Shown here: piece after piece, positions 1-5,961 of the stretch | Layout of the letters: each line of letters begins with the position of its first letter | How positions within the stretch are numbered: the first letter of the stretch is position 1 | Source: a virus | Strand: one strand, 5' to 3' | IMG/VR virus record: IMGVR_UViG_3300010885_044930 | Coordinates: 1-29,763 of that record | Length of the DNA stretch: 29,763 nucleotides | The notes under the pieces: model-generated | The model's input: only the letters and a program-made list of their open reading frames with translations | Told to the model about the DNA's origin: nothing | The model's database searches: none | Made by a program: the position numbers and the translations under genes

Positions 1-1
1 A

Positions 2-217
2 CAAGGTGTGCAAGGCACACAGGGTGTGCAAGGTACTCAAGGCGTGCAAGGCACGCAAGGTCTACAAGGTTTACAAGGCACACAAGGTGTGCAAGGCACA
101 CAGGGTGTGCAAGGTACTCAAGGATTACAAGGTAACGATGGTACACAAGGCACACAAGGTGTACAAGGATTACAAGGTATACAAGGCACACAAGGTGTGC
201 AGGGATTACAGGGACCG
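2..217 (+). repeat. Gly-X-Gln collagen-like coding repeat
   Basis: These are tandem 9-bp units (caaggNNNN with CAAGG or CAGGG cores) encoding Gly-X-Gln. The unit varies mostly at X (Thr, Val, Leu, Ile) and at synonymous sites. The repeat is purely coding and continues off the left edge of the window. Confidence 0.9.
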
Positions 218-331
218 TTAGCGGGTATTGCTACATATATACAACCAACTCAACCTTCCGTAGCTGCAGGAGTTCAATATTTATGGTGGCAAAATACAGG
301 ATCAAATTATACGTTATGGATTAACACATAG
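2..331 (+). CDS. Collagen-like phage fibre protein, C-terminal part (5' truncated)
   Basis: The reading frame is open from the window edge and ends at TAG 329-331, so the true start lies upstream. About the first 70 visible residues are Gly-X-Gln triplets ([12 protein letters not shown]), the pattern of phage collagen-like fibres that form trimeric coiled rods. The last 35 or so residues leave the repeat and form a short aromatic-rich end ([15 protein letters not shown]), plausibly the trimer cap or tip. The repeat closely resembles those of the large fibre gene at 5962, including near-identical DNA, so the two genes are probably related copies. Its role as a virion fibre or tail appendage is inferred from the repeat type and the structural neighbourhood. 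The full length and attachment domain cannot be seen. Confidence 0.85.
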   Translation, partial: QGVQGTQGVQGTQGVQGTQGLQGLQGTQGVQGTQGVQGTQGLQGNDGTQGTQGVQGLQGIQGTQGVQGLQGPLAGIATYIQPTQPSVAAGVQYLWWQNTGSNYTLWINT

Positions 332-333
332 TT

Positions 334-362
334 TTGGAAAAATATAAAAATGATGTTATTAT
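334..362 (+). promoter_or_regulatory. Possible promoter upstream of the 396 gene
   Basis: TTGGAA (334-339) lies 17 nt before TATTAT (357-362) in the gap after the collagen-like gene. The spacing is canonical for a housekeeping sigma factor, with 4/6 and 5/6 consensus matches. In AT-rich DNA such matches occur by chance, so support is moderate to low. A good ribosome-binding site (GGGGAG at 381-386) stands 9 nt before the ATG at 396, so any transcript from here would carry a normal leader. Confidence 0.35.
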
Positions 363-395
363 TAGTTATAAAATATAAGCGGGGAGTGTGAATAA

Positions 396-794
396 ATGCC
401 ATTACAAAATGCCTTTGGTAATCTAACATTAGATGCCACTACACAGCAAACTAATACACAACTTTCTCTATTCCAGCAAATCTTGCAACCACTACAAAGA
501 ATTGCTCAGCTTTTAAAACCACTTGGTTTAGTTACAAATGCTACTGGTCGTCTTAACGTTGATATTAATAATATTACTGGTGGTACTATTGGTACTGTTA
601 CAAACATTACAAACTTGCCAACTTTGGCTAACGTAACAACAGTAGGTACAGTATCATCAATTACTGCTGGAACGATTACTACAGTTGGAACACTAACCAA
701 CCAAACATTAATTGGTGGAACAAACGCATTTGCACAAATACACGATATTAGTCGTCAAGGATACAATACAGCAATTAGGGGAAGAGTAAGTTAA
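396..794 (+). CDS. Small predicted virion protein, beta-rich, unknown function
   Basis: This 132-residue protein starts at ATG 396 behind GGGGAG at a 9-nt spacing. The first ~45 residues are Gln/Leu-rich and probably helical (QLSLFQQILQPLQRIAQLL). The middle is a Thr/Val/Ile/Gly-rich series of short strands (GTIGTVTNITN, VTTVGTVSSI, GTITTVGTL) typical of beta-stacked fibre proteins. The end (HDISRQGYNTAIRGR) resembles a short motif often seen at the C-terminus of small phage structural proteins. The stop is followed immediately by the next ATG at 795, so the two are probably co-translated. I do not recognise a named family; a tail or fibre accessory role is inferred from composition and context. 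Confidence 0.7.
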   Translation: MPLQNAFGNLTLDATTQQTNTQLSLFQQILQPLQRIAQLLKPLGLVTNATGRLNVDINNITGGTIGTVTNITNLPTLANVTTVGTVSSITAGTITTVGTLTNQTLIGGTNAFAQIHDISRQGYNTAIRGRVS

Positions 795-3656
795 ATGGCA
801 AACACATTAGTTAATACATTAGATCTACCATTTTGGGAACTATTAAACCAGGCTCCAGCAGCATCATCTGCTTTGTCTGCTATGTCTACAATTGAAGATG
901 GTACTGATCGTTTTATTTATTATCATACTACTCAGACCCTATACCGATATGATACTTATAAAGATACATGGCAACAGCTTGCCCTTTCCCCCGCAGCAGG
1001 ATCAACTGTTCTTAACATTAAACATACAAAACGTCGTGGCTTTCATGGTCGTGTTCTTTCAGCAACATCTTCAACAGTAACTATTGGTGGTCTTCGTCTT
1101 CAGAATTTATCTGGTGAAACTATGAGCATTGAATACGGAACTGGGCAGGGACAAGAAAGAACTCTTACATGGGTAAGCGATAACATTGCTGATTCTGGAC
1201 TTATTACTTCAACAACTACTTCAACTCTTGGAGATTCTACTAAAAAGTGGCGTTTTAATCAGTGGGCTGGGTACACAGTGGGTATTACTTTTGGTACAGA
1301 TGCTACACAATATAAAAGAGTTATATATAATGATGCAACTACTCTTTATCTTTCAGATTATAACTTACAACCACACGACCCTTGGGGTCAACAAGTATTT
1401 GTAGCAACATCACCATATGCACTGCCAGTAGTAACTGCAGGTGCACAAGCTAACTATACAATTTCATCTCAAACATTTAACGTTAACAACAACTGGACAA
1501 CAACACCAGATGATACATCGTTCTTTACTACAAGAACTGGTGGTATTTATATGGTTACATCAGCAGCTGCTACACCATTCTTTAACCTTTATTATTATGA
1601 TATTGCAAATGATATGTGGACACAAAAAACAACTCCACAAAACTTTTTATCTGCAGCACTTGCCACTGATGTTGCGTTTGAACGCACTGGAAGAATTGGT
1701 ACTCCATATGTAACAAAAGTTGGAACAGTATCAGCAACTTCTAGAACTTTAGCAGATTCAGGACTTGCATTAACAGCAGATCGTTATGCTAACCATGTAA
1801 TAAATATTACAGGCGGAACGGGAATTGGTCAAAAACGTCGTATTGTCGGACATACTGCAACTACATTTTCTGTAACCCCAATTTGGGATACAACACCAGA
1901 TTCAACTTCAACATATGAAGTAATCCCAAACTTAGATAAGCTTTGGATGATTGCAGGTGGTAACGCATCTATGTTTCAATATGACGTTGTTACCGATAAT
2001 TGGTCTAATGCTGAAATTTTTGATCAAGGTATAGCAGTTAATCAGACTGCCAAGCTTAGCAATTGGCAACCTATCGGTGTTACATCTATTACAAGAATTG
2101 CTTCTGGAGTTGTTACTGTTGCTTCTACTCCAATAGCAGCTGGAACAGGTTATTCTATTGGTGATATATTAACACTTTCAACTGGTGGTGCAGGTGCTCA
2201 AGTAATTGTCAACAGCGTTGCATCTAATGGTGCTATTTTGTCAGTTTCTTTAATTAACTCAGGATCAACCACTGGTTATACAGTTTCTACATCAGCAACA
2301 ACTGGTGGAACTGGAACTGCTGCAACTATTAGCATTACTGCTGTAGGACCTACAGCTAACGTAGTAACTGCATCCAACCATTTTTTCAAGCCTGGCGAAT
2401 CTGTAACGCTTGCAGGTAATGCAACTGATACTACTTTCAATGCAACTTTTGTTATTATTGGACCTTATGCAATTAATGGTTTTAGTGTTTCTGCACCTTC
2501 AAGTACAACAAACCCTACTGCAGCAGCAACTCAAGGAACAACAACTCTTGTAGATTGTGATGCATCATGGACAACAAATGAACATATTGGTCGTATTGTT
2601 ACAATTGCAGTTTCTGGTATTAATCCAACAACTCAGACTTCTTGGATTACTGCAAATACAGCAACTACTCTAACTTTATCAACAACAATTACCGCAGCTG
2701 TAAATGGTACTTCTAAATATTGGATTTCTGATGCAAAATTATTTGGTACTGATGATCAATATAAGCATGCAGGTAAAAGCTACAATGGTTGGGCAACAAG
2801 CGGTTCAACCACAACTTTGGTTGATACTACAAAATCTTGGATTCCAGGACAATGGGTAGGTTACTATTTTAAGATAGAAGCGGGAACTGGTTATGGTAGT
2901 ACTGGTCGTATTGCTATTACTGCAAATGATGCAACTACCTTAACATTTGCTACCCAGTCATTTACTCCAGATACAACAACAAAATATGAAATTGCCGATT
3001 CTTGGGGACTTGTTACTACAGGTACATCTACAACCGTATTTTCTGACACAGCACACATTTGGCCAGTTAACTTTTATGCTGGTAAACGCCTTCGTTTCAC
3101 AGCAGGTTTAAACCTTGGATTTGAATCAGCAATTACATCTAATACATCAAATCAGATAACTCTTACATCTGCTGCAACTTCTACACCAACAACACAAACA
3201 GCATATTGCATTGTTGCACCAGCAACTCGTGGTGCAGCTTCTTCATTACTGTGGAACTGGGGATCAACTGATACCGCAAAAACAGGACGTTATTTTTATT
3301 CTGTTCGTGGCGGTAATACAACAGGTCAAATTGATATTTATGATATTGCTGCTGGCAAATGGATACTTACTCCACATATTCGTGGTCTTTCTGAAATTTG
3401 GCAGACAGGATCTGTATATGCCTATGATGGTTCAGATACAATTTATTTAACTCGTACTTCAAGCGGTGGTGTTTCTCGTGTTCTTGCTTATAACTTGAAT
3501 ACACAACAAATTCAGGGTATTGGAACCACAACGATGCTTACTCAGACTGTTACTACTGGAAACATTATGGAAATAATTAAAGATGTTTCAGGTAATAAGT
3601 TTCTTTATTTACTACAAGGTTCAGGAAACCAATTAACAAGAGCCCTAGTCTGGTAA
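795..3656 (+). CDS. Large beta-repeat virion protein with Kelch-like motifs
   Basis: A 953-residue protein whose ATG directly follows the previous stop; GGGAAGAG inside the preceding gene can serve as its RBS. Kelch-like pieces with Tyr-Asp ... Trp signatures occur near residues 40-60 (LYRYDTYKDTW), 264-276 (LYYYDIANDMW), 393-403 (FQYDVVTDNW) and 843-856 (IDIYDIAAGKW). Between them a ~60-residue unit recurs about five times (roughly 137-189, 310-375, 580-645, 672-735, 739-806): TTLVD..SW, then a short strand, then GR, then a DATTLTF-like strand. Residues ~447-516 are a GTGYSIGD-type Gly/Thr repeat common in phage fibres. Residues 527-567 carry an HxFxxGxxVxxxG module shared with the 16165 gene. 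No enzyme motif is evident. A tail-surface or receptor-contact role is inferred. Confidence 0.75.
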   Translation: MANTLVNTLDLPFWELLNQAPAASSALSAMSTIEDGTDRFIYYHTTQTLYRYDTYKDTWQQLALSPAAGSTVLNIKHTKRRGFHGRVLSATSSTVTIGGLRLQNLSGETMSIEYGTGQGQERTLTWVSDNIADSGLITSTTTSTLGDSTKKWRFNQWAGYTVGITFGTDATQYKRVIYNDATTLYLSDYNLQPHDPWGQQVFVATSPYALPVVTAGAQANYTISSQTFNVNNNWTTTPDDTSFFTTRTGGIYMVTSAAATPFFNLYYYDIANDMWTQKTTPQNFLSAALATDVAFERTGRIGTPYVTKVGTVSATSRTLADSGLALTADRYANHVINITGGTGIGQKRRIVGHTATTFSVTPIWDTTPDSTSTYEVIPNLDKLWMIAGGNASMFQYDVVTDNWSNAEIFDQGIAVNQTAKLSNWQPIGVTSITRIASGVVTVASTPIAAGTGYSIGDILTLSTGGAGAQVIVNSVASNGAILSVSLINSGSTTGYTVSTSATTGGTGTAATISITAVGPTANVVTASNHFFKPGESVTLAGNATDTTFNATFVIIGPYAINGFSVSAPSSTTNPTAAATQGTTTLVDCDASWTTNEHIGRIVTIAVSGINPTTQTSWITANTATTLTLSTTITAAVNGTSKYWISDAKLFGTDDQYKHAGKSYNGWATSGSTTTLVDTTKSWIPGQWVGYYFKIEAGTGYGSTGRIAITANDATTLTFATQSFTPDTTTKYEIADSWGLVTTGTSTTVFSDTAHIWPVNFYAGKRLRFTAGLNLGFESAITSNTSNQITLTSAATSTPTTQTAYCIVAPATRGAASSLLWNWGSTDTAKTGRYFYSVRGGNTTGQIDIYDIAAGKWILTPHIRGLSEIWQTGSVYAYDGSDTIYLTRTSSGGVSRVLAYNLNTQQIQGIGTTTMLTQTVTTGNIMEIIKDVSGNKFLYLLQGSGNQLTRALVW

Positions 3657-3660
3657 TAAC

Positions 3661-3696
3661 TAGACAAAAACATATATAGTAAGGTATACTTAAACT
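3661..3696 (+). promoter_or_regulatory. Putative promoter giving a near-leaderless transcript for the 3697 gene
   Basis: TAGACA (3661-3666, 5/6 match to TTGACA) lies 18 nt before TATACT (3685-3690), which is preceded by GG. Only 6 nt (TAAACT) separate the -10 box from the ATG at 3697, so initiation at the usual distance would place the transcript start at or next to the start codon. No convincing Shine-Dalgarno is present. The same GGTATNNT-N6-ATG layout occurs before 24333 and 26361. Confidence 0.5.
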
Positions 3697-4707
3697 ATGA
3701 ATTTAGTTCAAAAAGCCGTTGAAAACGGTGGTAAATTAGCTCCTTTGGTTATAAAAGAAGGTTTAAGTAAAGGTACGGGATTAATGAATCCCTCAATATT
3801 TATAGATGACAATGGAGATATATTAGTCAATCTACGCCATGTTAATTACACACTTTATCATTCAGAGAATACTCAGAAGTTCCCGTCAAGATGGGGACCA
3901 TTGTCATATCTTCATCCAGAAAAAGATATTAACCTTAGAACAACTAACTATTTGATGAAGCTTGACAAAGACCTTATGGTTACTAATCACACACTTATTG
4001 ATACCTCAGAACTAGATGTTGAACCTTTGTGGGAATTTGTTGGTTTAGAAGATGCTCGTTTAATTAAATGGGATAATAAATATTATGTTTGCGGTGTTCG
4101 CAGAGATACCACTACAAATGGTGTAGGGCGTATGGAACTATCTGAGTTAAATATTGATATGGATAATTTTACTGCTAAGGAAGTGTCACGTCTTAGAATT
4201 CCCGCTCCAGGTAATGATAATTCATATTGCGAAAAGAATTGGTATCCAGTATTAGATAAGCCTTATCATTTTATTAAATGGACAGCACCTACAGAGCTTG
4301 TAAGAACTTATCCAGATGAACCAGCAAGATGCGAACAGGTATTTCATAGAGATAGTCTTAAAGTTCCTGCAGATCAAAGAGGTGGTTCTCAGTTAATTAA
4401 GTTTGGCAACCTATATCTTTCTGTGACACATGAAGTAAATCTGTTTCATAATTATTTAAGTCAAAAAGATGGCATTTATCGTCATCGCCTATGTGTTTGG
4501 GATGATGACCTAAACCTTGTTGGAATTTCACCAGAACCTTTTTCTTTCTTAGATGCAAGAATTGAATTTGCGGCAGGTGCAGCAATTTTAAACGGGGACC
4601 TACTAATCTCATTTGGATTTCAAGATAATGCAGCATTTATATTAAAGGTTCCAAATGTAATATTAAATGAAATGGTGCAGGAGGCATTGTCATATGAATT
4701 CAATTGA
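3697..4707 (+). CDS. GH130/GT108-like beta-propeller protein (glycosidase, phosphorylase or glycosyltransferase)
   Basis: A 336-residue protein with the look of five-bladed GH43/GH130-type propellers. The signatures are an early NPSI strand (31-34), GLEDARL (116-122) resembling the EDPR motif of GH130 mannoside phosphorylases, CEKNWYPV (178-185) resembling the EKNW motif, GGSQLIKF...THE (229-246), and a late AAGAAI...GFQDN segment (292-311). GH130-like propellers act on mannosides; the related GT108 enzymes transfer mannose. Which activity applies here, and on what acceptor, is not decidable from sequence. It leads a three-gene cassette with a TPR protein and an FkbM methyltransferase, each overlapping the previous gene by 14 nt. 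This suggests coordinated modification of a glycan or a virion glycoprotein. The start lacks a Shine-Dalgarno and sits 6 nt after a -10-like box. Confidence 0.7.
   Translation: MNLVQKAVENGGKLAPLVIKEGLSKGTGLMNPSIFIDDNGDILVNLRHVNYTLYHSENTQKFPSRWGPLSYLHPEKDINLRTTNYLMKLDKDLMVTNHTLIDTSELDVEPLWEFVGLEDARLIKWDNKYYVCGVRRDTTTNGVGRMELSELNIDMDNFTAKEVSRLRIPAPGNDNSYCEKNWYPVLDKPYHFIKWTAPTELVRTYPDEPARCEQVFHRDSLKVPADQRGGSQLIKFGNLYLSVTHEVNLFHNYLSQKDGIYRHRLCVWDDDLNLVGISPEPFSFLDARIEFAAGAAILNGDLLISFGFQDNAAFILKVPNVILNEMVQEALSYEFN
4678..4684 (+). promoter_or_regulatory. Ribosome-binding site deciding the TPR gene start
   Basis: CAGGAGG inside the end of the propeller gene stands 9 nt before ATG 4694. It favours that codon over the upstream in-frame ATG at 4667, which has no such signal and would add nine unconserved-looking residues (MKWCRRHCH). 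Confidence 0.7.
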
Positions 4708-5266
4708 GAGTTTAATTGAAGCAGCATCTCACGATATGTTTAATCCAGTATTAAACTTTGAGATTGCTAAAAAATACGAGGAGCTAGAGCAAACAGCTTC
4801 TGCCGTATCATTTTATTTAAGAGCAGCAGAATATGGATATGAAAGTAATCCAGTAATTGTTTATACATCTTTAATTAAAATGGCCCATTGTTTTGAAGAT
4901 CAATCAGGAAGAGAGCATAGTGTAAGTAATGCTCTGCTTCAAGCTATTCAATATATGCCTGCAAGACCAGAAGCTTACTTTTTACTTTCCCGTTTTTATG
5001 AAAGATCTCAAAAATGGCAAGAGTGTTACACATTTGCAGAAATGGGAATGATGTATACAACCAGACTTGATAAACTTCCTGCTGATGTTGAATATCCAGG
5101 AGCATTTGTATTATTATTTGAAAAAGGCGTAAGTGCTTGGTGGCTGGGAAGAAAAGAAGAATCTTTAGAGATATTTAAAAATTTGCTAGAACAAGATATT
5201 CCAGATTATTATCGTTCTACAATTCAATATAACATAGATAAGATATCTCCAAATGCTACTGTTTGA
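4694..5266 (+). CDS. TPR-like helical repeat protein
   Basis: This is 190 residues from ATG 4694, chosen because of the CAGGAGG at 4678-4684; a longer form from 4667 is possible but less likely. The protein is helical and contains tetratricopeptide-like pairs: EIAKKYEELEQTASAVSFYLRA near residue 25, RPEAYFLLSRFYERSQKWQE near residue 90, and FEKGVSAWWLGRKEESLEIF near residue 145. Such TPR segments are often fused to or encoded beside glycosyltransferases in bacterial and viral glycan loci, where they bind partner proteins or peptide substrates. No catalytic motif is visible. It overlaps the propeller gene by 14 nt and the methyltransferase gene by 14 nt, so translation is probably coupled. An accessory or scaffold role for the neighbouring enzymes is inferred. 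Confidence 0.7.
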   Translation: MNSIESLIEAASHDMFNPVLNFEIAKKYEELEQTASAVSFYLRAAEYGYESNPVIVYTSLIKMAHCFEDQSGREHSVSNALLQAIQYMPARPEAYFLLSRFYERSQKWQECYTFAEMGMMYTTRLDKLPADVEYPGAFVLLFEKGVSAWWLGRKEESLEIFKNLLEQDIPDYYRSTIQYNIDKISPNATV

Positions 5267-5924
5267 TATAGGTGCTAATCGTGGAGATGCAGTAGTTGCA
5301 GGACTTCAAAGAGGTTTTGATAAGATTATTGCACTAGAACCCGCTCCAAAAATGTTTTTTATGTTACATAATAATTTTAGAGATGATGAACGTGTAATTC
5401 CATTAAAATTTGCTGTATCAGACTCTAATAATGAAAAGATTGAATTTTATGAATGTGTTGAAGATGGCTTATCTACAATTGAAAAGTCTTGGCTAACTGG
5501 TGATGGTGCTTTATACCAAGGTAAAGAATTTAGAACAATTAAAGCTGTAACCTGCACAATAGATAGACTTGTAGAAAAGTATGGTTTACCAGATCTAGTT
5601 AAAGTAGATGTAGAGGGTGCAGAAACTCAAGTTTTTAATGGTATGACATGTAAGCCAAAACAATTATGTTTTGAGTGGAGCCTATTTACCCTAGATCAAC
5701 ATTTAGAACAGCTTAAGCGTTTAAGAGATGTTAATGGATATACAGAATTTGCTTTGCAATATATTACAGATCATTTGGTAGAGCCTTTACTCTACCGCTC
5801 AATGTCTATGATAGATAGTTTGCCTCAATGGATTGAAGATACAAAGCCTGCTTGGGAAAATGGCGGGTGGTTAGAGTATGGTAATAGACAAACTGCAGAC
5901 GTTGGAATGATATGGGTCAAATAA
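5253..5924 (+). CDS. FkbM-family SAM-dependent methyltransferase
   Basis: A 223-residue class I methyltransferase. Motif I is DIGANRGD at residues 5-12, the acidic residue after strand 2 is E29 (ALEPAP), and the FkbM-typical KVDVEGAE is at 117-124. FkbM enzymes mostly O-methylate hydroxyls of sugars or polyketides using S-adenosylmethionine. The SAM loop begins only five residues from the start, so the N-terminus is very short for the family. Translation probably depends on coupling, since it overlaps the TPR gene by 14 nt and no good RBS is visible. Together with the propeller enzyme it suggests decoration and capping of a sugar, on virion fibres or on a host surface glycan. The substrate cannot be told from sequence. 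Confidence 0.85.
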   Translation: MLLFDIGANRGDAVVAGLQRGFDKIIALEPAPKMFFMLHNNFRDDERVIPLKFAVSDSNNEKIEFYECVEDGLSTIEKSWLTGDGALYQGKEFRTIKAVTCTIDRLVEKYGLPDLVKVDVEGAETQVFNGMTCKPKQLCFEWSLFTLDQHLEQLKRLRDVNGYTEFALQYITDHLVEPLLYRSMSMIDSLPQWIEDTKPAWENGGWLEYGNRQTADVGMIWVK

Positions 5925-5944
5925 TCGCTTTTTATGATTGATTT

Positions 5945-5961
5945 GGTATACTTAGAGCAAC
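5945..5961 (+). promoter_or_regulatory. Putative extended -10 promoter before the large fibre gene
   Basis: TGG-TATACT (-10 box at 5947-5952) ends 9 nt before ATG 5962. It has the extended -10 TGN form and the same GGTATACT octamer seen before 3697. No -35 box is convincing, and no ribosome-binding site is present apart from a weak AGAG. A transcript from here would have at most a few leader bases. Confidence 0.45.

Noticed and set aside
4667-4693. Upstream ATG 4667 as start of the TPR gene
   Set aside because: It has no RBS, the added residues MKWCRRHCH look like translated propeller-gene sequence, and CAGGAGG points to 4694.
5253-5924. DNA methyltransferase (anti-restriction) identity for the SAM enzyme
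   Set aside because: Motifs are FkbM-type (DIGANRGD, KVDVEGAE); the DPPY/NPPY or PC catalytic motifs of DNA methylases are absent.
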